From contig NZ_JBKBHD010000001.1 of NCBI RefSeq assembly GCF_046297875.1, forward strand, positions 1,364,001-1,428,000: a stretch of DNA of 64,000 bases, read 5' to 3'. Shown one piece after another: positions 1 through 8,422 of this stretch (positions are counted from its first letter, which is position 1; each line of letters begins with the position of its first letter). The notes beneath the pieces were generated by a model. The model saw only the letters and a program-made list of their open reading frames with translations. It searched no databases and was not told the DNA's origin. The stretch is from Parvibaculum sp046297875. GTDB taxonomy: Bacteria > Pseudomonadota > Alphaproteobacteria > Parvibaculales > Parvibaculaceae. Both the position numbers and the translations under genes were made by a program.

Positions 1-1
1 A

Positions 2-355
2 GCCATCGACGCCTATCTGCCGCTCAGGACCATCCGTCTTGGCGATCATGTGTCGCCCTGGCTCTTTCCATCGCGCGGCCGGCAGGGCCATCTCACGCGC
101 CACCGTTTCGCGCAACTGCTGAAGGATCTAGCGGTTGCCGCCGGGCTCGACCCGGCATGCGTCTCGCCGCATACGTTGCGCCATGCCTTTGCAAGCCATC
201 TGCTTGCAAATGGCGCAGACCTTCGCGCCGTGCAGCAGATGCTCGGCCATGCCGATATCTCGACCACGCAGATCTATACGCATGTGCTGGACGAGCGGTT
301 GAAGGAACTGGTGCAGACGCACCATCCGCTCGCGAAGAAGGGCAAGGTGTCCTGA
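2..355 (+). CDS. xerD: Tyrosine recombinase XerD-like, C-terminal part (5' end outside window)
   Basis: Partial gene; the reading frame is open from base 2 and the visible 117 residues are the C-terminal catalytic domain of a phage-integrase-family recombinase. The motif HTLRHAFASHLL supplies the catalytic His and Arg, GHADISTTQIYTH supplies the second His and the nucleophilic Tyr, and the C-terminal tail is short as in XerC/XerD. XerCD resolves chromosome dimers at dif during division. The neighbour accA downstream supports XerD, because xerD next to accA is a common alphaproteobacterial arrangement; that is recalled order, not a search. XerC cannot be excluded from this fragment alone. It converges with the ECF sigma gene on the other strand, with one base between the stops. 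Confidence 0.85.
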   Translation, partial: AIDAYLPLRTIRLGDHVSPWLFPSRGRQGHLTRHRFAQLLKDLAVAAGLDPACVSPHTLRHAFASHLLANGADLRAVQQMLGHADISTTQIYTHVLDERLKELVQTHHPLAKKGKVS

Positions 356-356
356 G

Positions 357-1250
357 CTAGCGGATGTGCCTGAGCTTGTCCGGGTTCCGGATCGCATAGA
401 TCGTTGCGATGCGCCCGCCCGCGATTCCGAATGTTATGACGGTGTCGAGCTGACCGTTCAGCGTGAGCAGAAAGCCGGGCTCGCCATTGACGATGGCCGG
501 GCGGGTTTTCAGCAAGCCTTGCGACTTCGCCGCGATGCCAAGCAGAAAGCGGCTGACATTTCTCGACCCATAGAGCGGGTTCAGCGCGGCGAGTACCTTG
601 CCGCCGCCGTCGGAATAGAAGACGACATCGTCGCTCATGCAGTCGATCAGCGCTTGCGGGTCTGCCGCCGCGATCGCGTTCTCAAGAGCCGAGGCCAGAC
701 GGCGATGCTCGCTTGCATTGGTATCGAACCGCGGATGCGCCTCCTTCACACGCTTGCGGGCACGGCTCACCGTCTGGCGGCAGGCGGCTTCCGATTTGCC
801 AAGCAGGGCCGCCAGCTCGCCATAGCCATAGTCGAAAGCATCATGCAGCAGGAAGGCGGCGCGCTCCTCCGGTGCAAGGCGCTCCAGCATGTGGAGAAGG
901 GCCATCGAAATCTCGTCGGCAAGCGCGAGGCGTTCCTCCGGCGATGAATCCGCGGTGCCGGCCACTTCGACGATGGGTTCGGGGAGCCAGGGGCCGACAT
1001 AGATTTCGCGCCGCGCACGGGCGCTGCGCAACTGATCGATTGCGAGGCGCGCGACCGCGGTTACAAGCCAGGCTTCCGGATTTCGAATTTCGTCGCGGCC
1101 TGCATTCCGCCAGCGCAACCAGGCTTCCTGAACCACGTCTTCGGCATCGGCAACGGAACCGAGGATGCGGTAGGCGGCCTTGAACGCACGCGCGCGATGG
1201 CGCTCGAATATCGCGTCGTCCGAAGCCGCCCGTGTTTCCGCGCTGGTCAT
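357..1250 (-). CDS. ECF41-type RNA polymerase sigma factor with SnoaL-like C-terminal domain
   Basis: A 297-residue sigma-70 family factor, longer than an ordinary ECF sigma (about 180). Region 2 lies at about residues 15-85 (AEDVVQEAWLRW) and region 4 at about 115-170 (YGELAALLGKSEAACRQTVSRARKRV). The last 110 residues form an NTF2/SnoaL-like domain ending in NPDKL, a signature of ECF41 sigma factors, whose C-terminal domain replaces a separate anti-sigma factor and controls activity. It is the last gene of a three-gene operon, and its ATG overlaps the stop of the upstream carboxymuconolactone-decarboxylase-like gene (ATGA). This coupling to a CMD-type gene is typical of ECF41 loci. A matching promoter lies ahead of the first gene, so the operon is probably autoregulated. 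The signal is unknown. Confidence 0.9.
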   Translation of the reverse strand: MTSAETRAASDDAIFERHRARAFKAAYRILGSVADAEDVVQEAWLRWRNAGRDEIRNPEAWLVTAVARLAIDQLRSARARREIYVGPWLPEPIVEVAGTADSSPEERLALADEISMALLHMLERLAPEERAAFLLHDAFDYGYGELAALLGKSEAACRQTVSRARKRVKEAHPRFDTNASEHRRLASALENAIAAADPQALIDCMSDDVVFYSDGGGKVLAALNPLYGSRNVSRFLLGIAAKSQGLLKTRPAIVNGEPGFLLTLNGQLDTVITFGIAGGRIATIYAIRNPDKLRHIR

Positions 1251-1795
1251 GCCGCCTCCCTCGGACGCGCTATGGCCGTTTCACCGCCGATCACCACGCG
1301 CTGGCAGGACTGAGCATAGCCCATGGCGCGCTTCAGCGTGGGGTAGGAGCGCGTATTGGCAACCACAAAGGCGATTTCGGCAAGCCCGGCCTTGCCCCAG
1401 CGGCGTTCGACCTCAGGGCGCAGACCTTCGGCTGCGATGTCGCGGGTCGCGACCGCATGGGCAAATTCATAGGCGAGCCGGTTGTCGTCGCTCAGGTCTT
1501 CGATGGCGCCGGTCGCTGCCGCGCGGATGACAGCGGGAGAAATGCCGGCCTTCAGCGAAAGGTTCACGGAAATCTGCACGCAAGGGCCGCAATCCTCGGC
1601 GCGGACGGCGGCAATGCCTGCAACGCTGTAGACTTCCGGCGGCAGCGCCTTCGAGTAGTGGTAGAGCGACGACGCGAAAGCGAAGCGCCAGAAAACGCCT
1701 GGCGAACCGGCATAGATATCGCGCATGTAGTTCGCGCTCTGGCCGGTGAGCTTTTCCTGCATGGCGATCAGGCGGCGGGCGATAAATCCGAACAT
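1247..1795 (-). CDS. Carboxymuconolactone decarboxylase/AhpD-like protein
   Basis: A 182-residue protein of the CMD/AhpD superfamily. The segment EDCGPCVQISVNLSLKAGIS carries the CxxC pair expected of AhpD-like peroxidase or thiol-redox members; the usual ECxxCxxxH context is partly kept, but the His is replaced (VQIS). The remainder is helical, without a signal peptide. It is the middle gene of the ECF41 operon and overlaps the sigma gene by 4 bp. CMD-family proteins are classic ECF41 partners and probable output genes. The substrate is unknown, and true gamma-carboxymuconolactone decarboxylation is unlikely because no beta-ketoadipate genes are near. Confidence 0.8.
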   Translation of the reverse strand: MFGFIARRLIAMQEKLTGQSANYMRDIYAGSPGVFWRFAFASSLYHYSKALPPEVYSVAGIAAVRAEDCGPCVQISVNLSLKAGISPAVIRAAATGAIEDLSDDNRLAYEFAHAVATRDIAAEGLRPEVERRWGKAGLAEIAFVVANTRSYPTLKRAMGYAQSCQRVVIGGETAIARPREAA

Positions 1796-1828
1796 GATGT
1801 TTTCCTTTCGATGGGGCGGTGTGGACGA

Positions 1829-2251
1829 TCAGCGATGCGCAGGCGCGCACCACCAGGCGAGAGCGGCGGAGATGAAGGGCGGCAGGAAGACGCCGGGCAA
1901 ATCCAGGAGGATGTGTTCGGCGGGAAGGCGCGCGGCGGCGATGTCCCAGACATGGAGCAGGCCATGCAGCGCGAGATAGAGCGTGACGCCGCCAAGGAGC
2001 GGCTGGGCGGCGGCGGGCCAACGGATCGCCGCCACGGTCATCAGGCCGATGGTGAGATAGGCGAGGCCGATATCGCGGACGAAGTGGACGTTATATGGGC
2101 CGGTATTGCTGACGCCGTCGATGCTTTGGTACCAGCCGGCCGGGTCGGTCAGCATCCAGAGGGCGTTGCCGAGCCAGAGCATGGCCCAGAGGCCCAATGC
2201 GGCCATTTTGAACGGGGAAAGGCGGGCCGGGGCCAGCGTAAAGGTCGTCAT
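1829..2251 (-). CDS. Small integral membrane protein, first gene of the ECF41 operon
   Basis: A 140-residue protein with about four hydrophobic segments: roughly residues 15-35 (MAALGLWAMLWLGNALWML), 58-78, 85-100 and 112-133. No catalytic motif is evident and I cannot assign a function. It lies 33 bp upstream of the CMD-like gene on the same strand and is the gene closest to the predicted ECF41 promoter, so it is probably a regulon member. A contribution to signal sensing at the membrane is possible but purely inferred. Confidence 0.7.
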   Translation of the reverse strand: MTTFTLAPARLSPFKMAALGLWAMLWLGNALWMLTDPAGWYQSIDGVSNTGPYNVHFVRDIGLAYLTIGLMTVAAIRWPAAAQPLLGGVTLYLALHGLLHVWDIAAARLPAEHILLDLPGVFLPPFISAALAWWCAPAHR

Positions 2252-2284
2252 GGATCACTCCTGAAGGTTCGAGCCTGCCTTCAA

Positions 2285-2311
2285 GACGACACGGGACCGG
2301 GATTTGTGACA
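2285..2311 (-). promoter_or_regulatory. Predicted ECF41-type promoter
   Basis: Reading the minus strand, TGTCACA (2311-2305) is followed 16 nt later by CGTC (2288-2285), and the ATG of the first operon gene lies about 33 nt further on. TGTCACA/CGTC is, as I recall, the bipartite motif established for ECF41 sigma factors. The operon downstream encodes such a factor, so motif and regulator support each other. Confidence 0.7.
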
Positions 2312-2476
2312 GGGCGTCGGGGAAGCGCGGGAATCCGCCGTTTACCGCGTCTGAACCCGCCGGTTGACAAGGGCGCGGGGCCGGGCCAGTGTGCCGCGCA
2401 CTTGCAAATGACGGGTCTGTTACAGGCCTGTTCGCCGGCCCCGCTCGAGGCGGCCGTCGGGAGCTGCCGGAGCACG

Positions 2477-3436
2477 ATGCATACCTACCTCGATTTCGAG
2501 AAACCGATAGCGGAACTGGAAGGCAAGGTGCAGGAGCTGCGGCTTCTGGCACAGGAGGACCCGTCGGTCAGCATCGGCGACGAGGTTTCCAAGCTCGAAA
2601 CCAAGGCATCGCAACTCCTTCAGGATACTTATTCGTCGCTCACGCCCTGGCAGAAGGTCCAGGTGGCGCGTCATCCGGCGCGGCCGCACTTTTTGGACTA
2701 TGTCGAGCGCATGGTCGAGGATTTCACACCGCTTGCGGGCGACCGGGTTTATGGCGAGGACGCGGCAATCGTCGGTGGTATTGGCCGCTTCCGGGGCCGT
2801 TCGGCAATCTTCATCGGCCATGAGAAGGGCTCGGATACCAAGAGCCGCATCAAGCATAATTTCGGCATGGCGAAACCCGAGGGCTACCGCAAGGCGATCC
2901 GTCTGATGGATATGGCCGAGCGGTTCAGGATTCCGGTTGTGACGCTTGTCGACACGTCCGGCGCCTATCCGGGCATGGAAAGCGAAGAACGCAGCGTCGC
3001 CGAAGCGATCGCGCGCTCGACCGACCGCTGTCTCTCGCTTGGTGTGCCGCTGGTTTCCGTCGTGATCGGCGAGGGCGGCTCGGGCGGTGCGGTGGCGCTT
3101 GCCTGCGGCAACCGGGTGCTGATGCTTGAACATTCGGTCTACAGCGTTATTTCGCCCGAAGGCGCTTCGTCCATTCTGTGGCGCAGTTCCGACAAGGCCA
3201 AAGACGCCGCGACCGCCATGAAAATCACGGCGCAGCATCTCCATGAGCTTGGCGTGATCGACCGTGTGTTGCCGGAGCCCATCGGCGGGGCGCATCGCGA
3301 GCGCAACCAGATGATCAAGGAAACGGGCGACGCGATTGCCGAGGAGCTCAAGGGTCTCGAGAAGCTCGATACGGATTCGCTTCGCCGGACGCGGCGCGAG
3401 AAGTTCCTCGCAATGGGGCGCCTCGGGCTTTCCTGA
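2477..3436 (+). CDS. accA: Acetyl-CoA carboxylase carboxyltransferase subunit alpha
   Basis: A 319-residue protein colinear with AccA. The N-terminal helical hairpin (YLDFEKPIAELEGKVQEL) is followed by the crotonase-like carboxyltransferase core with DTSGAYPG, GEGGSGGAVAL and ISPEGASSILW. With AccD it transfers the carboxyl group from carboxybiotin to acetyl-CoA, the first committed step of fatty acid synthesis, in the cytoplasm. I chose ATG 2477 because it begins exactly at the conserved N-terminus (MHTYLDFEKP) even though the frame is open much further upstream. It stands alone between the divergent ECF41 operon and a PAS protein. Confidence 0.97.
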   Translation: MHTYLDFEKPIAELEGKVQELRLLAQEDPSVSIGDEVSKLETKASQLLQDTYSSLTPWQKVQVARHPARPHFLDYVERMVEDFTPLAGDRVYGEDAAIVGGIGRFRGRSAIFIGHEKGSDTKSRIKHNFGMAKPEGYRKAIRLMDMAERFRIPVVTLVDTSGAYPGMESEERSVAEAIARSTDRCLSLGVPLVSVVIGEGGSGGAVALACGNRVLMLEHSVYSVISPEGASSILWRSSDKAKDAATAMKITAQHLHELGVIDRVLPEPIGGAHRERNQMIKETGDAIAEELKGLEKLDTDSLRRTRREKFLAMGRLGLS

Positions 3437-3535
3437 GCCGCTTTTCTGTCCTCGAGGCCGATTCACCTCTCGTTAAGCATGACTGCCTAGAAAGGAACCG
3501 ATCGCTCCGGTTCTTCTCGCGGCAGGAAATGCGTC

Positions 3536-4060
3536 ATGCTCGCCGAACCCGATGTATTGCAGACCGCCGGTGCCCGGACATTCTTCGGCTACTGGGACAG
3601 TTTGCCGAAGAGGGAATTCGTCCCCGACCGGAGCGAATTCAGCCCCGGACGGATTGCGGCGCTGATGCCGGCCGTCACCATTCTTGAAGTCGTTTCGGAA
3701 GACTTGATCCTGCAGCGTCTCACGGGCACCGCGATTTGCCGGGCGCTCGGCTTCGATCCGACAGGCGGCAATGCGCTCGACATGATGTTGCCGCAGGTCC
3801 GGCCCGACTATCTCAATCTCATCAGGAAGCAGATATCGACGCCTTGCGGGCGATGGAATCTCATTCGCAGCCGCCGTGACAATCTCATTGACCGCGTTGA
3901 AGTGCTCACCCTGCCCATGCGGCATGCGCCGACGGGACACTGGATGATCCTTTCCTATTTCGGCACCGTTGAATCGATCGCCTACGATCCGGGGCCCTAT
4001 GAAATTCTCGCTTATGAGAATACGAGCTGGATCGACATAGGGGCGGGCATTCCGCGCTGA
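3536..4060 (+). CDS. PAS_5 family domain protein
   Basis: A 174-residue protein consisting of one PAS-like domain of the type found mainly in alphaproteobacteria (PAS_5). The pattern LQRLTGTAICRALGFDPTGG is characteristic, followed by a C-terminal beta region (HWMILSYFGTVE). There is no kinase, cyclase or DNA-binding domain, so it is a stand-alone sensor or scaffold of unknown ligand. A 99-bp gap separates it from accA and its stop lies 6 bp from the converging transporter gene. Confidence 0.75.
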   Translation: MLAEPDVLQTAGARTFFGYWDSLPKREFVPDRSEFSPGRIAALMPAVTILEVVSEDLILQRLTGTAICRALGFDPTGGNALDMMLPQVRPDYLNLIRKQISTPCGRWNLIRSRRDNLIDRVEVLTLPMRHAPTGHWMILSYFGTVESIAYDPGPYEILAYENTSWIDIGAGIPR

Positions 4061-4066
4061 TCCGGT

Positions 4067-5842
4067 TCAGGTCCAGATGAGAAGGATCATCGGCACCGCA
4101 ACAATCGTCACCACGATTTCGAGCGGCAGGCCGAGCCGCCAGTAATCCGAAAACTTGTATCCGCCCGGCCCCATGACCAGTGTATTCGACTGATGCCCGA
4201 TCGGCGTCAGGAAGGAACAGCTTGCACCGATCGCGACCGTCATGAGGAAGGCATCGGGATTGACGTCGAGGGCCTGAGCGATGGCGATAGAGATCGGCGC
4301 CATGATGAGCGCCGTCGCTGCATTGTTGATGACGTCGGTAATGGCCATCGTTGTGACGAGAAGCAGAGCGATCAGCGCCCAGAGAGGCAAGGTACCTGCC
4401 AGGCCGACGATGCTTTCGGCGATCAGCCTGTCGGCGCCGGTGTTCTGCAAGGCCAGTCCCACCGGAATCATCGCACCGAGCAGCACGACGATCGGCCAGT
4501 CGATATGCCTGTAGAGGTCGCGCAGCGGCAAAATACCGGTCAGCAGATAAAGAACGATGGCGCCCAGAAAGGCGACCGCAATCGGGACGACGCCGCCCAT
4601 CGAAAGTGCGATGGCGCCGGCGAAGATTGCAAAGGCGGTGCCGAGCTTGCGCGGACTTCCAAGGCGCAGGCCGCGTTCGGGCAGCGGCAGGAGGCCAAGT
4701 TCGGCCGAAAGCGCGGGGTCCTGTTCCTCGCTCGTCTGCAGCAGAAGAACGTCGCCGGTCTGGAAGCGGACATTGTGCAGGCGTCCGCCGATGGGCTCGC
4801 CCTGCCGCGCGACAGCGAAGAGATTGTAGCGGCCCTGCGACAGGCGCACGAGCGTGCGCGGGCTGAAGCCGACCAGTGGCGAGTTCGGTCCGACGACTGC
4901 CTCGGAGAGATGCAGGTCGGTGCTTTTGATGTCGGCGTGATCGTTGCCATTGGTGGAGACGAGTTCGAGGCCCAGCTTCTCGAGGACATCGCCGAGATCG
5001 GCGGGGTCTGCGCGCAGAATGAATATGTCGCCAGGTTCTATCGGCTGCCACGGCTCCGGCTGCACGATCTGCCCGTCATCGCGCACACGCGCTGCAACGG
5101 TGATGTCTTCGCCGGTTGCAAGATCGAGGTGGGTGACGCGCTTTCCGGCGAGGGGGCTTTTTTCGCCGACACGCACCTCGATCACATATTCCTCGATGCT
5201 GAACAGGTCTTCCGGCGAGGCGCCGCCCTTGCGCTCGCGCGGGATGAGCCGCCAGCCGCCAAGCGCGATGAAGAGAATGCCGATGATGGCGACGGGAAGT
5301 CCGACCCAGGCGAAGTCGAACATGGCAAAGGACGTATCGGTGTAGCCTTCGCGGAAGCTCGCAATGATGATGTTGGGCGGCGTGCCGATCAGGGTAATCA
5401 TGCCGCCGAGCATCGATCCGAAGGCGATCGGCATGAGCAGGATGGCGGCGGGCCGGCCGCGCTCTGCCGCAGTGGCCATCGCGACCGGCAGCATGACGGC
5501 GAGCGCGCCGACATTGTTCATGAAGGACGAGGCCAGCGCGACGACGGCGGTCATGATGCCGATATGGCCGGTCGTCGTCTTGGTGAGGGGCAGGATCCGC
5601 TGCACCACCGCATCGACGAGACCGGAACTTCGCAAGGCTTCCGAGACGACGAGGACTGCGGCGACAGTGATGACGGCAGGATGGCCGAAGCCGGAAAGAA
5701 CTTCGTTCGGGCCGACAAGGCCTGCGAGTGAAACGGCGATCAGGGCGATCAGCGCCACGATATCATGGCGGAAACGGCCCGATGCGAAGAGCACGAGGGC
5801 GAGCGCCAGGATACCGAAAGCCAGTCCCTGATCGAATGTCAT
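4067..5842 (-). CDS. SLC13/ArsB-superfamily transporter with two TrkA-C domains
   Basis: A 591-residue membrane protein. Two blocks of transmembrane helices (about residues 1-185 and 390-591) flank a cytoplasmic region of about 200 residues holding two RCK-C/TrkA-C modules (VRVGEKSPLAGKRVTHLDL and LSEAVVGPNSPLVGFSPRTL). This is the layout of DASS/SLC13-type anion permeases annotated as Na+/sulfate or dicarboxylate symporters. The repeated hairpin motifs SSFMNNVGALAVMLP and DVINNAATALIMAP fit that family. It overlaps the upstream epoxide hydrolase gene by 4 bp (ATGA), so it is probably co-transcribed with the two hydrolases. Import or export of a carboxylate linked to epoxide metabolism is possible but inferred. 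Confidence 0.85.
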   Translation of the reverse strand: MTFDQGLAFGILALALVLFASGRFRHDIVALIALIAVSLAGLVGPNEVLSGFGHPAVITVAAVLVVSEALRSSGLVDAVVQRILPLTKTTTGHIGIMTAVVALASSFMNNVGALAVMLPVAMATAAERGRPAAILLMPIAFGSMLGGMITLIGTPPNIIIASFREGYTDTSFAMFDFAWVGLPVAIIGILFIALGGWRLIPRERKGGASPEDLFSIEEYVIEVRVGEKSPLAGKRVTHLDLATGEDITVAARVRDDGQIVQPEPWQPIEPGDIFILRADPADLGDVLEKLGLELVSTNGNDHADIKSTDLHLSEAVVGPNSPLVGFSPRTLVRLSQGRYNLFAVARQGEPIGGRLHNVRFQTGDVLLLQTSEEQDPALSAELGLLPLPERGLRLGSPRKLGTAFAIFAGAIALSMGGVVPIAVAFLGAIVLYLLTGILPLRDLYRHIDWPIVVLLGAMIPVGLALQNTGADRLIAESIVGLAGTLPLWALIALLLVTTMAITDVINNAATALIMAPISIAIAQALDVNPDAFLMTVAIGASCSFLTPIGHQSNTLVMGPGGYKFSDYWRLGLPLEIVVTIVAVPMILLIWT

Positions 5843-7062
5843 CTGCTTTTGCCTCCCGAAACAATGCCCATATCGCGGAAAGCGTCGCGCACATCATCGG
5901 CGAAGAGTTCCGGTTCTTCCATGGCCGCAAAATGGCCGCCGCGATACATCATGCGCCAACGCACGATATTGTAGCTTCGTTCCGCCCAGCTTCGAGGCGT
6001 TTCGGGCAATGTGTCTATCGGATATTCCGAATAGGCGGTCGGCACTGTCACCTTTTGGCCGGGCTTCAGCAGCGCCGAGCCTTCCGCGGGGCCGGCTTTG
6101 TAGAGCGTGTTTGCCGAATTGATCGTGCCGGTGAACCAGTAGATCGAGAACTGCGTGAGGATCGTGTCGAAGGGGAAGCGCGCGATCATGCCTTCCATCG
6201 TGTCGGTCTTGTCGGTGTCGCCGAGGCGGTAATATTTGTCGGCGAGCCAGCCTGCGAGACCGGCAGGGCTGTCCATCACGGCGAAGGCGAGCGCCATCGG
6301 CTTTGTCGACTGGATGGAGCGGTAGCCTTCTTCCTGCCGCCACCATTTCTGCATCTTGGCGATCCAGTGGCCTTCTTCCTCGCTCACCGGCTGCTGGCTC
6401 TCATGTTTGAGGTGCGGCCTGAGCGGCAGCATGGTGAGGTGGATGCCGAGAAGGCTGCCGGCATGCTGCAGGGCGAGGCGGGAGGTGACGAAGCTGCCCC
6501 AGTCGCCGGCTTCCGCCGCATAGCGGTCATATCCCAGTACTTCGGTCATCAGCCGGTGCCAGAGATCGGCAATTTTCGATGGGCCAATGGGAATGCGCGG
6601 CAGCGACGAAAAGCCGTAGCCGATGAGCGATGGCACGATCACATCAAAGGCCGGACCTTCGCGTCCATATTTCTCCGGGTGGGCGAGCGGGCCGACCACA
6701 TCGAGAAATTCGCGGAAGGTGGATGGCCAGCCATGGGTGAGAATCAGCGGCACGGGGTTGTCGCCCGAGCCGCGTTCATAGACGAAGTGGATGGTGTGAT
6801 CCTCGCCTTCATCGTCCGTCAGCGTGGCGAGATACTGGGGAAAGCGGTTGAGCTTTTCCTCCTGTTCGCGCCAATTGAAATCGTCACGCCAGTATTCGAC
6901 GAGCCTCTCCATATAGGGCAGGCTGGTGCCATATTCCCAATGATCGTTGCCAAGAGGTTCGTTCGGGAAGCGTGTCCGTTGCAGACGGCGCTTCAGATCC
7001 TCGACCTCTCCATCCGACACACGGATGGTAAAGGGATCGGCGGGGACGATGCGATGTGTCAT
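5839..7062 (-). CDS. Epoxide hydrolase, alpha/beta hydrolase with EHN N-terminal domain (copy 1)
   Basis: A 407-residue epoxide hydrolase related to microsomal and juvenile-hormone types. The N-terminal EHN domain covers about residues 5-120 (FTIRVSDGEVEDLKRRL), followed by an alpha/beta hydrolase core. The oxyanion-hole motif HGWP is at 110-113 and the nucleophilic Asp lies in GDWGS (D187); a late His in RGGHFAAMEEPE completes the triad. These enzymes open epoxides to vicinal diols through an ester intermediate. It is translationally coupled to the transporter downstream and lies 8 bp after a second, diverged hydrolase of the same family, suggesting tandem duplication and divergence. Confidence 0.92.
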   Translation of the reverse strand: MTHRIVPADPFTIRVSDGEVEDLKRRLQRTRFPNEPLGNDHWEYGTSLPYMERLVEYWRDDFNWREQEEKLNRFPQYLATLTDDEGEDHTIHFVYERGSGDNPVPLILTHGWPSTFREFLDVVGPLAHPEKYGREGPAFDVIVPSLIGYGFSSLPRIPIGPSKIADLWHRLMTEVLGYDRYAAEAGDWGSFVTSRLALQHAGSLLGIHLTMLPLRPHLKHESQQPVSEEEGHWIAKMQKWWRQEEGYRSIQSTKPMALAFAVMDSPAGLAGWLADKYYRLGDTDKTDTMEGMIARFPFDTILTQFSIYWFTGTINSANTLYKAGPAEGSALLKPGQKVTVPTAYSEYPIDTLPETPRSWAERSYNIVRWRMMYRGGHFAAMEEPELFADDVRDAFRDMGIVSGGKSR

Positions 7063-7070
7063 TGGTTCGC

Positions 7071-8261
7071 TCAGCCCTTCACCTGATTGACGAAAGCGAG
7101 AACGTCGTCTGCGAAGACGGCGCCGGTTTCAAGCGCCGCAAAATGACCGCCGCGCTCGAAGTCGGTCCAGCGGGCAATGTTGTAGCCCTTCTCCACCATG
7201 CTGCGCGGCGGGAAGACAAGAAACTCTTTTGGGAAGTTCGCAATGCCCGTTGGCACCTCGACCTTCGTGCCGGGCGCCATGTTGGTGCCGCCTTCTTCCA
7301 TCATGCCGCGATAGAACCAGGTCGCCGTGCCGAACGTGTCGGTCACGAGATAGATCATGATGTTGGTGAGTAGCTGGTCCTTGGTGAAGGCATTTTCGAT
7401 GTGCTCACCGCCATCCTTTCCGCGCCGGTCCGACCAGCCGTGGAATTTTTCGGTGATCCAGGCAGCGGCGCCCACGGGACTGTCCATCATGCCATAGGAC
7501 AGCGTCTGCGGCTTCGTCATCTGAAGGCGCAGATAGGCGCTTTCGAGTTCGAATGTCATGGCGGCGCCCGCCGCCCATTTCTGCTCGTCTTCGGTTTCCG
7601 GCAGCACGGAGGGGCGAACGCCCCACATGTTCAGATGGACGGCCTTGCAGCCGCCGCCCTTTGCAGCGGAATGGTTGTAGGCAAGCCAGCCCGAGACGAC
7701 CGAGCCCCAATCTCCGCCCTGCGCGATGTAGTTGCGGTAGCCGAGTTCCTCGCGCATCAGCTTGTCCCAGAGCGCGGCGGTTGCCTTCGGTCCGAGCGGC
7801 TTTTTCGGCTTGCCCGAGAATCCATAGCCCGGCAGCGAGGGCACGACGACATTCATGCCGTCTTCCGCCTTGCCGCCAAACTTTTCGGGATGGGCAAGGC
7901 GTTCGATCACATCGAGGAATTCGAAGACGGACCCCGGCCAGCCATGCGTCAGAATGAGGCTTTCCGGGTTGGCGCCGGAGCCCTTCACATGGATGAAATG
8001 GATGTTCAGCCCGTCCACCTCGGCATGAAACTGGGGAAAGGCATTGAGCTTCCTTTCCGCAGCGCGCCAGTCGAATCTTTCGGTCCACCAGGCGCAGAGT
8101 TCGCGCATGTAGTCCATGTCGGCGCCATAGGCCCAGCGGTTCCCGCCCGGTTCGATCTCGGGCATGTCATGCCATTCATAGGCGCGTACCTTGGCGAGAA
8201 TCGCATCGATCTTCCGCTGCGGAATGTCGATGCGGAAGGGAACGGGCTTTGACGCTGACAT
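7071..8261 (-). CDS. Epoxide hydrolase, alpha/beta hydrolase with EHN N-terminal domain (copy 2)
   Basis: A 396-residue paralogue of the adjacent hydrolase and the first gene of the operon. It has an EHN domain (RIDIPQRKIDAILAKVRAYE), HGWP at 106-109, nucleophile Asp184 in GGDWGS, and the final RGGHFAALE with the catalytic His. The two copies share architecture but differ widely in the cap region (about residues 200-320), so different substrate ranges are likely. No signal peptide is visible, so it is cytoplasmic. The start at 8261 places the EHN domain directly at the N-terminus. Confidence 0.92.
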   Translation of the reverse strand: MSASKPVPFRIDIPQRKIDAILAKVRAYEWHDMPEIEPGGNRWAYGADMDYMRELCAWWTERFDWRAAERKLNAFPQFHAEVDGLNIHFIHVKGSGANPESLILTHGWPGSVFEFLDVIERLAHPEKFGGKAEDGMNVVVPSLPGYGFSGKPKKPLGPKATAALWDKLMREELGYRNYIAQGGDWGSVVSGWLAYNHSAAKGGGCKAVHLNMWGVRPSVLPETEDEQKWAAGAAMTFELESAYLRLQMTKPQTLSYGMMDSPVGAAAWITEKFHGWSDRRGKDGGEHIENAFTKDQLLTNIMIYLVTDTFGTATWFYRGMMEEGGTNMAPGTKVEVPTGIANFPKEFLVFPPRSMVEKGYNIARWTDFERGGHFAALETGAVFADDVLAFVNQVKG

Positions 8262-8370
8262 AGGGCCTCTCCTGACGGTCTGTTTGCTGTTGCGGGGATT
8301 ATGGCAGGGGTGCGGGCGGCTGCAAGCGAAGGCGGATTGCGGGCCTCATTCAGCCGGCAATCCAAAACGT

Positions 8371-8406
8371 AAGAGCCGCACTTCCGGGTGCGGCTCTTTT
8401 TTGCTT
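8371..8406 (+). terminator. Rho-independent terminator between secA and the hydrolase operon
   Basis: An 11-bp perfect stem (AAGAGCCGCAC / GTGCGGCTCTT, 8371-8381 with 8390-8400) closes an 8-nt loop and is followed by a run of T on the plus strand. On the minus strand, where secA ends 20 bp upstream, the tail is less perfect (TTACGTTTT). It probably serves secA and may work in both directions. Confidence 0.75.
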
Positions 8407-8422
8407 CGCGTCGATCTGTGGT

